From positions 1-14,829 of the forward strand of contig JAFQBR010000075.1 in assembly GCA_017399665.1 (NCBI GenBank): DNA of 14,829 nucleotides, given 5' to 3'. The position numbers and the translations under genes are program-made. The notes beneath the pieces are model-generated. The model was not told the DNA's origin. It made no database searches and was given only the letters and a program-made list of their open reading frames with translations. This document shows positions 1 to 7,637 of the stretch, piece after piece. Source of the stretch: Clostridia bacterium (GTDB lineage: Bacteria > Bacillota_A > Clostridia > Christensenellales > Borkfalkiaceae). Every line of letters begins with the position of its first letter. Positions within the stretch are counted from its first letter, which is position 1.

Positions 1-1815
1 CCCGGTCATATCGCATGGAATTGGAACTTAATTCTTGCTCACGGCACACTTGGACTTCGCGAACTTTGCAACGCAAGACTAAATCGCCTTAAAGATGATG
101 AAAATGCCGTACAATTTTTTAACGGCGTACTTATTATGCTTGACGCTCTTGACAGCTGGAACGATTTACACGTTAAAGAGCTTGAAAAAATGGGAAAACG
201 TGAAGAAGCCGAAATTTGCAAACGCGTTCCTAAATATCCCGCAAGAAGCTTCCGCGAGGCCGTTCAGTCATTTTTTATGCAGCACATAGTGGTTATGAAG
301 GAAAACCCACACGGTGGAAACTCTCCTGGTAGACTTGATTATTACCTATGGCCCTATCTTGAAACAGATTTACAAAATGGAGTTATCACCGAAGATGAAG
401 CGCAGGCGCTTATGGAAGAGTTATTCCTACGTATAGACGAGCGAATTCATAAAATTGATACTTGGGGAGAATCAATCGTATTAGGTGGTACGCATCAAAA
501 CGGTCAGTCAGCGGTAAATCCACTTTCATATATAATGATAAAAGCCTTTATGAAATACGATATTACCCACCCATATTTATATGCCAGCATTTCAAAGAAT
601 GCCCCCAAAGATTTTATTAAGCTTTGCGCTAACTACGTAATTAACGGCAATAACAGAGCGCAAATTTTAAATGATGAAGCAATAATTAGCGCCTTAGTAA
701 AATCTGGTGTTAGCGAAAAAGACGCACATCTCTATTACTGTGGCGGATGCATGGAAATAGGCGTTCAAGGAGCAACGAGCGACCTGCTTTTCACCGGCGG
801 TCATAGCTTTATACAGCTTTTGGAATTTTGCATAACAGGCGGTTACTCACTTGTAAGTAAAAAACAACTTGATTATTTTCCTACTAAAAACCTTGCTGAC
901 TTTAATGATTTTGAAAGCTTTTACGATTACTTTATAAAACAATGTAAAAGAGTGTTAAATCTTCATTTAGAGTATATGGATATGTTCAGCGAGCAGGCTG
1001 AAATTTCTCGCCCGTTGTATCTTATTTCGTCTATGATAGACGACTGCTTAACAAAGGGAAGAAATATTCACGGTGGCGGTGCAAAATACCATGATTACGG
1101 CGCAACCTTTATGGGGCTTGCCAATACAGCCGATTCATTAACCGCAATTAAACAAGCGGTATTTGACAGTAAATTATGTACCGCTAACGAGCTTATAGAG
1201 GCACTTAAGGCAAATTTTGAGGGCTACGAGGACTTACATAAAACCTTACTTAACTTGCCCAAGTACGGCCAAGAACACAGCGAAGCCGACGGCATGATGG
1301 TGCGTATGACTGAAGAAATTAGCAACCATTATTTAAGCTATAAAAATCGCTTTGGCGGATACGGAAAACCAGTTATTTTAGCCTTTATTTGGGCTCCTTG
1401 GTACGGCGCAACCGCCGGCGCGTCAGCCGACGGAAGAAAAAGCGGTATGCCCTTATCACATGCCGTTACGCCGCAATCTGCCGGCATGACAAAAGGCATT
1501 ACTGCAGCACTGAATTCTTGCTCTAAACTTAACTTTGACCTTTTCCCTGGCGGAGCTACAACAATGTGGGATTTAGATCATTCTTGGGCAAACGAAGAAC
1601 TTGTTGAATGGTTGATTTTATCTTTCTTTAAACAAGGCGGACAATTTTTCCAAGGCAACGTAACGGACGTTAAGGATCTTATTAAAGCACAAGAACATCC
1701 TGAAGATTACCCCCACCTAATAGTTAGAGTTGGCGGTTTTTCGGCAAGATTCGTTTGGCTTGGAAAGGACGTTCAAGATGAAATTATTAACCGTTTAAGA
1801 CACACGCGTAACTAA
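1..1815 (+). CDS. Glycyl radical enzyme (pyruvate formate-lyase family), 5' truncated by the window edge
   Basis: The frame is open from base 1, so the N-terminus lies outside the window. The 604 visible codons are the C-terminal part of a family that usually runs about 780-900 residues. The catalytic cysteine is in a GCMEIG motif (Cys codon 250, Glu codon 252). The radical-bearing glycine is in RVGGFSARF at codon 579, about 25 residues from the end, as usual for the family. The start PGHIAWNW and the middle stretch with ADSLTAIKQAVFD are also typical. These enzymes make a thiyl radical from a glycyl radical and cleave or dehydrate small substrates in the cytoplasm without oxygen. The substrate is not settled. 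From memory, glycerol, propanediol and choline enzymes have GCVEP, whereas a Gly two places after Glu (E-x-G) is nearer the arylacetate decarboxylase pattern. No small decarboxylase subunit gene follows. The dedicated activase starts one base downstream. Family confident, reaction unknown. Confidence 0.93.
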   Translation, partial: PGHIAWNWNLILAHGTLGLRELCNARLNRLKDDENAVQFFNGVLIMLDALDSWNDLHVKELEKMGKREEAEICKRVPKYPARSFREAVQSFFMQHIVVMKENPHGGNSPGRLDYYLWPYLETDLQNGVITEDEAQALMEELFLRIDERIHKIDTWGESIVLGGTHQNGQSAVNPLSYIMIKAFMKYDITHPYLYASISKNAPKDFIKLCANYVINGNNRAQILNDEAIISALVKSGVSEKDAHLYYCGGCMEIGVQGATSDLLFTGGHSFIQLLEFCITGGYSLVSKKQLDYFPTKNLADFNDFESFYDYFIKQCKRVLNLHLEYMDMFSEQAEISRPLYLISSMIDDCLTKGRNIHGGGAKYHDYGATFMGLANTADSLTAIKQAVFDSKLCTANELIEALKANFEGYEDLHKTLLNLPKYGQEHSEADGMMVRMTEEISNHYLSYKNRFGGYGKPVILAFIWAPWYGATAGASADGRKSGMPLSHAVTPQSAGMTKGITAALNSCSKLNFDLFPGGATTMWDLDHSWANEELVEWLILSFFKQGGQFFQGNVTDVKDLIKAQEHPEDYPHLIVRVGGFSARFVWLGKDVQDEIINRLRHTRN

Positions 1816-1816
1816 T

Positions 1817-2725
1817 ATGAATACAGTTATTTTTGATATTCAACGTTTTTGCATACACGACGGACACGGGATAAGAACAACCGTGTTTTTTAAGGGTTGC
1901 CCTTTAAAATGCACTTGGTGCCACAACCCAGAATCGCAAAGCCAAAAGAGCGAGCTTGCCTTTTTTAAGCACAAATGTACTCTTTGCGGTAAGTGCTTAA
2001 GCGTTTGCCCCGTTCACAAAATAAAAGATGGAATTCATTTTTTAGATAAATCAAACTGCAATCTTTGCGGTAAATGTCAAAAGGTATGCCCATCAAGCGC
2101 ACTTGAAATCATTGGCAGTTTACATGATACGGAAGATCTTTTGCAAGAAGCTTTAAAAGATAAAACATTTTATGAAACTTCTGGCGGTGGCATTACCCTT
2201 TCCGGTGGCGAACCACTTTCACAGCCAAATGCATGCGAAGAGCTACTAATAAGGGCAAAGCAAGAAGGGCTTAACACCTGCGTTGAAACTTGCGGTTTTG
2301 CCAGCGAAGAAGTAATTTTAAAAATTGCAAAGCATACCGATATTTTTCTTTACGATTACAAGATAACTAATACACAAGAGCATATTAAACATTGTGGCGT
2401 TTCAAACGATATCATCATATCAAACCTTAAGCTTTTGAATAAAATTGGTAAAAAAATCGTACTACGTTGCCCGATTATTCCTACCATTAACGATAACGAG
2501 GATCATTTTGAAGGCATAGCAAAACTTGCAAGCGAGCTTGAAAATATAAACAAAGTAGAAATAATGGCATTCCACCTTTTAGGCTTTGACAAATACGACG
2601 CCCTACAAAAAGAAAACTTGCTTTTCAGCCACAAAAAAATGGACGACGAGCAAAAAGATTGGTGTGTACAAAAGATAAGCGAAAAAATTAAAGCGTTAAC
2701 CGACAGACCGATTATCGTAATTTAA
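1817..2725 (+). CDS. Glycyl radical enzyme activating enzyme (radical SAM, two extra 4Fe-4S sites)
   Basis: This 302-residue radical SAM protein puts the glycyl radical on the enzyme encoded just upstream. The radical SAM cluster cysteines are Cys28, Cys32 and Cys35 (GCPLKCTWCHNPE), preceded by the family-typical HDGHGIRTTVFFKG. Two ferredoxin-type CxxCxxCxxxCP sets follow, at Cys54/57/60/64 and Cys81/84/87/91. Activases of non-PFL glycyl radical enzymes carry this insert, whereas the short PFL activase lacks it. A GGGITLSGGEPL motif near residue 135 fits SAM binding. The ATG follows the upstream stop after a single base and has no clear ribosome binding site of its own, so translational coupling is likely. 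A strong terminator follows at 2735. Confident in the family; the partner is inferred from adjacency. Confidence 0.95.
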   Translation: MNTVIFDIQRFCIHDGHGIRTTVFFKGCPLKCTWCHNPESQSQKSELAFFKHKCTLCGKCLSVCPVHKIKDGIHFLDKSNCNLCGKCQKVCPSSALEIIGSLHDTEDLLQEALKDKTFYETSGGGITLSGGEPLSQPNACEELLIRAKQEGLNTCVETCGFASEEVILKIAKHTDIFLYDYKITNTQEHIKHCGVSNDIIISNLKLLNKIGKKIVLRCPIIPTINDNEDHFEGIAKLASELENINKVEIMAFHLLGFDKYDALQKENLLFSHKKMDDEQKDWCVQKISEKIKALTDRPIIVI

Positions 2726-2734
2726 ACAAACTAA

Positions 2735-2766
2735 AAGAACGAACAGATTTTGTTCGTTCTTTTTTT
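2735..2766 (+). terminator. Intrinsic terminator of the glycyl radical enzyme operon
   Basis: The 11-bp perfect stem AAGAACGAACA / TGTTCGTTCTT (2735-2745 with 2751-2761) has a 5-base loop and runs into a T tract ending at 2766. It lies 10 bases after the activase stop and closes the two-gene transcript. Confidence 0.9.
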
Positions 2767-2788
2767 GCTTTTTTATTAAAATGTCTAT

Positions 2789-2802
2789 CTATATGTCGAT
2801 TA
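2789..2802 (+). repeat. Dispersed 14-base intergenic motif, copy 1
   Basis: CTATATGTCGATTA, one of five near-identical copies in the window (others at 4248, 7616, 12782 and 13465). It lies between the convergent ends of the activase gene and the membrane protein gene. No strong stem surrounds this copy. Confidence 0.55.
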
Positions 2803-2821
2803 ACGGCATATTCAATAAAAA

Positions 2822-3391
2822 TCAACCGTTTAAATATTCGGTTAAATAGTTAAGGTCTTCATCAAAAATTTCTTTATCTTCAGCCGTAAGTTCATTATAA
2901 GAATCCCCTGTTTTAAAGGCATTCATATAAGATAGAAGGTCAGTTAAAAAGGTATTATTCTCGCTATCTATTCCATAAAAAAATAGGTGCTGAATAGGAT
3001 TGCCGTTTTTATAACCGTAACAGTACTCTTCGACTTCAGAATAATTCAACGTTCCCTCTTTTGCGCGTGCAATAAAGTATTTACCGGCGATAAGCATTAC
3101 GTATTGCTCTTCAAGATTATAAGCTTTGTTGTCTTTAAAATATTTCTTGAGAGCGTCATCATCTTCAGCCTTAATCGTTGCGTTTATTAGTTTTACAAAG
3201 CTTTCTTGAGTTTTAGTTTTTTCGTAAGCTTTTTCGTAATACTCTAAAGCAACGTCATCTTTACCCACGTCACTATAAAAATTACCCATAGTTATTGGTG
3301 CAAAAAGAGCAAGCGCGCCATAAGTGATAGCGCAAACCAAAACTATTGCAATAACCGTTATTATAGAGGTTTTTATAATTGTTTTGTGCAT
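2822..3391 (-). CDS. Membrane-anchored protein of unknown function, possibly TPR-like
   Basis: I do not recognise this 189-residue protein. Residues about 8-32 form one hydrophobic segment with no lipobox, so a membrane-anchored protein with an outward C-terminal domain is likely. Residues about 36-85 are helical and repeat-like (GNFYSDVGKDDVALEYYEKA is typical of a tetratricopeptide helix pair), which hints at protein-protein contacts. The rest is acidic, with no motif I can name. The ATG has an AAGG ribosome binding site. A good promoter lies upstream at 3425-3453. It is divergent from the lipoprotein gene at 3550 and convergent with the activase gene. No terminator of its own is visible at its 3' end. 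Confidence 0.75.
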   Translation of the reverse strand: MHKTIIKTSIITVIAIVLVCAITYGALALFAPITMGNFYSDVGKDDVALEYYEKAYEKTKTQESFVKLINATIKAEDDDALKKYFKDNKAYNLEEQYVMLIAGKYFIARAKEGTLNYSEVEEYCYGYKNGNPIQHLFFYGIDSENNTFLTDLLSYMNAFKTGDSYNELTAEDKEIFDEDLNYLTEYLNG

Positions 3392-3424
3392 AATTTACCT
3401 TAATAAGCTATTATTATTTATTTT

Positions 3425-3453
3425 AGTATACCACAAGTTGAAAATAATGTCTA
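3425..3453 (-). promoter_or_regulatory. Sigma-A type promoter of the membrane protein gene at 2822-3391
   Basis: On the - strand: -35 TAGACA (3448-3453), 17-base spacer, -10 TATACT (3425-3430) preceded by TGG, an extended -10. The predicted start of transcription is near 3418, about 27 bases before the ATG. Confidence 0.75.
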
Positions 3454-3549
3454 CAAATAGCAAGATTTTTTATAAACTTTTTATTTCATTTTTTTATTCA
3501 AGCATATACAAGAAGTGTTTTTCATACAAATTATTGTAGGAGAAATATT

Positions 3550-4230
3550 ATGAATAATAAAGTTATAAAATTTTTTGCAATCGTTAGTATTTTTTGCCTT
3601 TTATCTATGACAACTGTGTTTAGCGCTTGCAAGCAAACTCCTGACTATCTCTCTTACGTAAGCGAGCTTAGAAAGGACGTTTTTTGCGGTGAAAAGGATA
3701 ATTTTTCGGTTGTTGTTTTTGCAGGTACCAAAGAAAAGCCTGCCACCTTTGACGGAGATAAAAAGGAAACTTTGCTTTTTTTAACCTTTAAAGTTATGCA
3801 AAAAGAAGAATGTGGCAGTGTGATAACGGTAAATTTTGAGCTTAACGACAAAAAATACAGCCAACAGCTGCAGTTTAATCCTGTTAAAAGCACTCTATCT
3901 TGCGACGTTGAAGTTACTTCTTTACCCGAAAAAAATTTAACGGTAGAGCTAATTTTTGGCGAAAATAGCACGGTAATTACTACATATTCAAAACTTAATG
4001 AAGATACCGTAAAGTACACCCAAGCGTTAGATAAAGCAATCGAAAAAGCTCAGCCATTTTTAAAGGAACACACAAAAGATGGTGTGCTTAAGGCAGAAAT
4101 AGTTGTTAGACTGCTTTGCGAAAACGATAAAAACTATTATTACGTCGGTTTCGTTTGTGAAGAGGGGTTAAAGCAGGCTTATCTTATAGACGGAAAAACC
4201 TGCCAAATAATAGCAGAAAAAATAAATTAA
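3550..4230 (+). CDS. Putative lipoprotein of unknown function
   Basis: This 226-residue protein starts with a lipoprotein signal: basic start MNNKVIK, a hydrophobic core to about residue 22, and FSAC with the lipid cysteine at Cys27. The mature part is hydrophilic and beta-rich by eye, with alternating polar and hydrophobic residues up to about residue 155. It ends in a smaller C-terminal segment with NDKNYYYVGFVC. No enzyme motif is visible and I cannot name the family. The start is firm, with AGGAG about 8 bases before the ATG. I see no convincing promoter just upstream. Transcription ends at the shared hairpin at 4238. It is a candidate client of the Lgt and LspA steps encoded in the same window. 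Confidence 0.8.
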   Translation: MNNKVIKFFAIVSIFCLLSMTTVFSACKQTPDYLSYVSELRKDVFCGEKDNFSVVVFAGTKEKPATFDGDKKETLLFLTFKVMQKEECGSVITVNFELNDKKYSQQLQFNPVKSTLSCDVEVTSLPEKNLTVELIFGENSTVITTYSKLNEDTVKYTQALDKAIEKAQPFLKEHTKDGVLKAEIVVRLLCENDKNYYYVGFVCEEGLKQAYLIDGKTCQIIAEKIN

Positions 4231-4237
4231 TTTATTA

Positions 4238-4272
4238 AAAAACCGCGCTATAAGTCGATTAGCGCGGTTTTT
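4238..4272. terminator. Bidirectional terminator between convergent genes
   Basis: The stem ACCGCGCTA / TAGCGCGGT (4242-4250 with 4260-4268) is flanked by A's on the left and T's on the right, so it can stop transcription from both the lipoprotein gene (+) and the nucleoside phosphorylase gene (-). The 9-base loop TAAGTCGAT is the core of the dispersed motif. Confidence 0.9.
4248..4261 (+). repeat. Dispersed 14-base intergenic motif, copy 2 (in terminator loop)
   Basis: CTATAAGTCGATTA. It forms the loop and top of the stem of the bidirectional terminator at 4238-4272. Confidence 0.6.
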
Positions 4273-4274
4273 GC

Positions 4275-5033
4275 TTATTTAACTGCCTTTGCAATCTCTA
4301 GTGCAATAGCGAAGTTTTTTAACCTATCGTCAATAGTAATCAAGCCCAATATAGAGCGTTCCCATTTGTTACTATCTAAGTTGTCTGCGCGGTATAAAAA
4401 GTTGTAAAATTCATATCCGTAAAAATCACATACAGCCTGCATAGCACTTACTTCCATTTCAACGGCAATACAACCATCCGCTTTTCTTTTTTCAAGGTTG
4501 TTTTTCGTTTCACGATAAAAGGCGTCCGTTGTCCAGGTTTTTCCCAAAACAAACTCAACCTTACTTGCCTTTAGAATTTGTGCCACTTTACTGCTGTTTT
4601 TTATTTCTATGTAGTCATTTAACGGAGCATAATGATAACTTATCCCCTCGTCGCGATAAGCAGATGTTGGAACGATAATAAGATTTGGCGATATGTTTTT
4701 ATCAAGACCACCACAAGAGCCGTACATAACAAACTTTTTACAAGAATACATATAAGACAACTCTTCTACCACCCCTGCAACGGCAACCGCGCCAATGCTG
4801 GGTTTTATAACGCCGATATCACTACCCTTAAATTTGTAAACGGGGTAAACGTTCGCAACCGTTTTAAGGGGTAAATCAAGTTCTTCAAGCAAGCCCTTTT
4901 CAATAAGCGCTTCCATAACCTTATAAGAAAAGTTAATTATGCAAACGGCAAGCGAAAAGCTACTTTTTGGCAAACTATCCTTTGCGGTAATAATAGGCTC
5001 TGATTTTTTATCAAAAGAATGTATTATACTCAT
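4275..5033 (-). CDS. Nucleoside phosphorylase (PNP/UDP family)
   Basis: This 252-residue cytoplasmic enzyme is of the family that splits a nucleoside with phosphate into base and ribose 1-phosphate. GSCGGL at residues 105-110 is the glycine-rich strand of the family. PTSAYRDEG follows at about 122. TTDAFYRE lies at about 168, in the base-binding region. VEMEVSAM (191-198) carries the Glu-Met-Glu that holds the ribose. The length fits single-domain uridine or purine phosphorylases. The base specificity cannot be read from the sequence, and MTA/SAH nucleosidases are more distant relatives. The ATG has AAGGA about 9 bases upstream. The terminator of the CvpA gene (5077-5106) sits between the two genes, so it is probably a separate transcript, though I see no clear promoter. 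Udk elsewhere in the window is another nucleoside salvage step. Confidence 0.88.
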   Translation of the reverse strand: MSIIHSFDKKSEPIITAKDSLPKSSFSLAVCIINFSYKVMEALIEKGLLEELDLPLKTVANVYPVYKFKGSDIGVIKPSIGAVAVAGVVEELSYMYSCKKFVMYGSCGGLDKNISPNLIIVPTSAYRDEGISYHYAPLNDYIEIKNSSKVAQILKASKVEFVLGKTWTTDAFYRETKNNLEKRKADGCIAVEMEVSAMQAVCDFYGYEFYNFLYRADNLDSNKWERSILGLITIDDRLKNFAIALEIAKAVK

Positions 5034-5076
5034 TTTTATTTTTCCTTGTAGACCTTTTTTAAAAATCTTATTTAAG

Positions 5077-5106
5077 TTAAAAAAAGCGCTAACAATGTGT
5101 TAGCGC
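5077..5106 (-). terminator. Intrinsic terminator of the cvpA-family gene
   Basis: Perfect 9-bp stem GCGCTAACA / TGTTAGCGC (5086-5094 with 5098-5106), 3-base loop, followed on the - strand by a T tract (the A's at 5079-5085). Confidence 0.9.
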
Positions 5107-5128
5107 ATTTTGTTTATTTTTTATAATC

Positions 5129-5779
5129 TTACTTATAAAGGAAATCGCCGCTGATAATATTACCAACCGTTTCCCCTAGCCAACCGGGAGCTCCTATATC
5201 AAGCAAGAATAATGGGTTGTATTCGTAAACCAAACCGGTTAAATAACCAGAACGTAAAACGTCGTTTGTATAGGTAAATAATCCGCTACCGTCTAAAGAA
5301 GCAAACAACCAATAGAAGCCAACTACTAAAACAGCCGCAAATGCAAGGTTCACTAGTCCGCCTAAAAAACTGCCAAGTATTTTAAAGAATAGCACTTTTG
5401 AACGAACCCATTTTACAAAGCGTTCAAACTGACGGCTTACAAATCTCCAAAATGCGTACATTGGAATAAATAGAATTAACGTAGGAATACCAATTGCTAG
5501 ATAGTGCGCAATATCAGCCGTGCTAATACCAAGCTTAAGAAGCTCTACGATACCTGCAAGGCTTTGCGCAAAATCATAAAAGGCATTTTGTAAATCCTCT
5601 AACCAGCCAACCCAGTCGAAAACGAAAAATACAAGTGCAAATGCAGATGCGATGCCAAACACGATATTTAAAATAGCAATAACTACGTTAAACGTAGAAT
5701 TTAAAAAGCCTTTTTTAATACCTCTGTATAAAAACAAACCGAGAAAGGCAACCAATAAAATGTCTGCTACCCAATACAT
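5129..5779 (-). CDS. cvpA: CvpA-family integral membrane protein
   Basis: This 216-residue protein has about four membrane segments. The N-terminus MYWVADILLVAFLGLFLYRG followed by KKGF matches the CvpA pattern (a transmembrane helix, then RG..KG). The late segment LGSFLGGLVNLAFAAVLVVG fits the conserved glycine-rich C-terminal helix. CvpA was named for colicin V production in E. coli, and the molecular role is unresolved. I chose the ATG at 5779 because AAGGA sits 10 bases upstream. The longer frame uses a TTG at 5800 that adds seven unlike residues and lies upstream of that site. It is transcribed alone: perfect promoter at 5831-5859, leader hairpin at 5795-5814, terminator at 5077. Family call fairly good, exact role open. 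Confidence 0.75.
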   Translation of the reverse strand: MYWVADILLVAFLGLFLYRGIKKGFLNSTFNVVIAILNIVFGIASAFALVFFVFDWVGWLEDLQNAFYDFAQSLAGIVELLKLGISTADIAHYLAIGIPTLILFIPMYAFWRFVSRQFERFVKWVRSKVLFFKILGSFLGGLVNLAFAAVLVVGFYWLFASLDGSGLFTYTNDVLRSGYLTGLVYEYNPLFLLDIGAPGWLGETVGNIISGDFLYK

Positions 5780-5794
5780 ACTAATACCATCCTT

Positions 5795-5814
5795 GCGCAA
5801 AAAAGCTCTTGCGC
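5795..5814 (-). promoter_or_regulatory. Leader hairpin just upstream of the cvpA ribosome binding site
   Basis: GCGCAA / TTGCGC (5809-5814 with 5795-5800) forms a 6-bp stem with an 8-base loop in the transcript leader. It ends directly before AAGGA. It could affect ribosome access or mRNA stability; it is too short to call a riboswitch. Confidence 0.4.
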
Positions 5815-5830
5815 CCGTAAATATATTTTT

Positions 5831-5859
5831 ATTATATTATAATTTATATTATTTGTCAA
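5831..5859 (-). promoter_or_regulatory. Consensus sigma-A promoter of cvpA
   Basis: On the - strand: -35 TTGACA (5854-5859), 17-base spacer, -10 TATAAT (5831-5836). Both hexamers match consensus exactly. The leader before the ATG at 5779 is about 45 bases. Confidence 0.92.
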
Positions 5860-5931
5860 TGCTTTTTTAAAACTTTTAAAGCCAAACAAATCAAATAATA
5901 ACGTTTTTTAGCAATTTTTTTTTGCTTATCT

Positions 5932-7566
5932 TTATTTTGCGGGTTTATAAGTATCTTTAAGTGAGGTAATTTCGTGAAGAACTGTTTTACCTTCTACTTT
6001 GCCCGTCTTATAGTAACCAATTCTTAAAAGCTGGAAGCTTTCTCCTTCTTGTACTTCCTCAAGATACTTTTCAGCCTTTCCGTCAAACTCTTTAACACTA
6101 TCGTAGTTAAGTCTTTCGCTAAAATCTTGACCGGAATACTCTGCGTCCTTTAATAAATAGTCGTATTTTCTAACCTTAACGTCAACTGCTGTTTTTGCGT
6201 CTACCCATTGAATAGTGCCCTTAACCTTAATTCCAGAATTGTCTGCTCCGCTTCGTGAATCAGGAAGATATGAACAAATAAGTGCCTCTATAGCACCGTT
6301 ATCGGCATATACAACGCGTTCACACTTAATAATATAAGCATTCTTTAAACGCACGTATCCATCCGGTTTAAGTCTGAAATATTTTGGTGGAGGATTATCT
6401 GAAAAGTCTTCTGCAGAAATATAAAGCTCTTTAGAAAAAGTAATTTTTCTCTTGGGGCTGTTTTCCATTTGAGGCTTCGTATCAAAATCTAAAAGCTCTT
6501 CGCCATCGTAATTTTCAATAATAACCTTAATGGGATTAACAACCGCCATTGCTCTTTCTGCATGTTCGTTTAAGTGTTCGCGAACGAAGTGTTCTAAATA
6601 ACCTGCTTCTATTTCTGAATTTGCTTTAGCAACACCAACAGCCTCACAGAAGTTTTTAAGCGCTTGTGCGGGAATTCCCCTTGCTCTTAAGCCCGTTAAG
6701 GTTGGCATTCTTGGATCGTCCCAGCCTCTAACCGCTTTATCTTCAACAAGCTTTTTAAGATAACGCTTACTCATTACTGTATTTGTAATGTTTAAGCGAG
6801 CAAACTCAATTTGGCGAGGCTTATGAGTAACCTGTGTGTTTTCAACAACCCAATTATATAAAGGTCTGTGATCTTCAAACTCTAGGGTACAAAGCGAGTG
6901 AGTTACACCTTGCATAGAGTCGCATAGTGGGTGCGCGAAGTCATACATGGGATAAATACACCATTTATCCCCGGTGCGGTGGTGAGTTGCATGTAAAACT
7001 CTGTAAATAACAGGGTCACGCATGTTCATATTGGGTGACGCCATATCTATTTTTGCACGAAGAACTTTTTCGCCGTCTGCAAACTTGCCTGCCCTCATAT
7101 CTTCAAAAAGCGCAAGGTTTTCTTCAACGCTTCTGTTTCTGTATGGGCTTTCTTTACCGGGTTCTGTTAGAGTTCCGCGCGTTTCCCTTATTTGTTCTGC
7201 AGTAAGGTCACATACGTACGCCTTACCGTCCTTTATTAGTTTAACAGCTAAAGAATAAATAGTATCAAAAAAGTCTGAAGCATAATGCATTTCGTACCAC
7301 TTAAAGCCAAGCCATTCAATGTCTGCTTTAATAGCTTCAACGAACTCCGTTTTTTCTTTAGAGGGATTTGTATCATCAAAGAAGAGATTGCACTTTCCGC
7401 CGTATTTTTTTGCAGTACCAAAATTTAAGCATAACGACTTAGCATGCCCAATATGCAAATAACCGTTTGGTTCTGGTGGGAATCTGGTGTGAACTTCGTT
7501 AACCACACCCGAAGAAAGCTCTTCGTTAATTATGTCCTCAATAAAGTTTTTTGCTTCCATTTCCAT
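5932..7566 (-). CDS. glnS: Glutaminyl-tRNA synthetase
   Basis: This 544-residue class I synthetase charges tRNA-Gln with glutamine in the cytoplasm. The ATP-binding signature HIGH is at residues 38-41 inside TRFPPEPNGYLHIGHAKS. FDDTNP at 63-68 follows, as in GlnRS. The second signature is VMSKR at 264-268, the usual GlnRS variant of KMSKS. The catalytic domain is followed by the two-barrel anticodon-binding part from about residue 345 to the end. The length is close to the E. coli enzyme (about 554), and nothing looks missing. The archaeal or eukaryotic GluRS is the only close alternative, and the HIGH-region wording favours GlnRS. The ATG at 7566 has AAGGA about 8 bases upstream. It lies 71 bases after rluD, with one copy of the dispersed motif in the gap and no clear terminator, so read-through from the upstream cluster is possible. 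Confidence 0.96.
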   Translation of the reverse strand: MEMEAKNFIEDIINEELSSGVVNEVHTRFPPEPNGYLHIGHAKSLCLNFGTAKKYGGKCNLFFDDTNPSKEKTEFVEAIKADIEWLGFKWYEMHYASDFFDTIYSLAVKLIKDGKAYVCDLTAEQIRETRGTLTEPGKESPYRNRSVEENLALFEDMRAGKFADGEKVLRAKIDMASPNMNMRDPVIYRVLHATHHRTGDKWCIYPMYDFAHPLCDSMQGVTHSLCTLEFEDHRPLYNWVVENTQVTHKPRQIEFARLNITNTVMSKRYLKKLVEDKAVRGWDDPRMPTLTGLRARGIPAQALKNFCEAVGVAKANSEIEAGYLEHFVREHLNEHAERAMAVVNPIKVIIENYDGEELLDFDTKPQMENSPKRKITFSKELYISAEDFSDNPPPKYFRLKPDGYVRLKNAYIIKCERVVYADNGAIEALICSYLPDSRSGADNSGIKVKGTIQWVDAKTAVDVKVRKYDYLLKDAEYSGQDFSERLNYDSVKEFDGKAEKYLEEVQEGESFQLLRIGYYKTGKVEGKTVLHEITSLKDTYKPAK

Positions 7567-7615
7567 AGTATTTTTCCTTCTATATAAATTATCTTTTTTT
7601 TCTTTTTTATGTTGA

Positions 7616-7629
7616 TAATCGCCCTATAG
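7616..7629 (-). repeat. Dispersed 14-base intergenic motif, copy 3
   Basis: On the - strand CTATAGGGCGATTA, 9 bases after the rluD stop and about 50 bases before glnS. It is the only copy in this orientation. A small GCGCC/GGGCG stem overlaps it. Confidence 0.5.
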
Positions 7630-7637
7630 GCGCACTT

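Noticed and set aside
5780..5800. TTG start for the cvpA-family gene
   Set aside because: The AAGGA site lies between this TTG and the ATG at 5779, and the ATG gives the usual CvpA N-terminus.
5880..5931. Terminator of glnS
   Set aside because: An AGCAA/TTGCT stem with an A-rich loop exists, but it is short and no T tract follows on the - strand.
7616..7629. Dispersed motif as a promoter element of the gene that follows
   Set aside because: Only one copy overlaps a weak -35 (udk), orientation relative to genes varies, and copies also lie between convergent gene ends where no promoter is needed.
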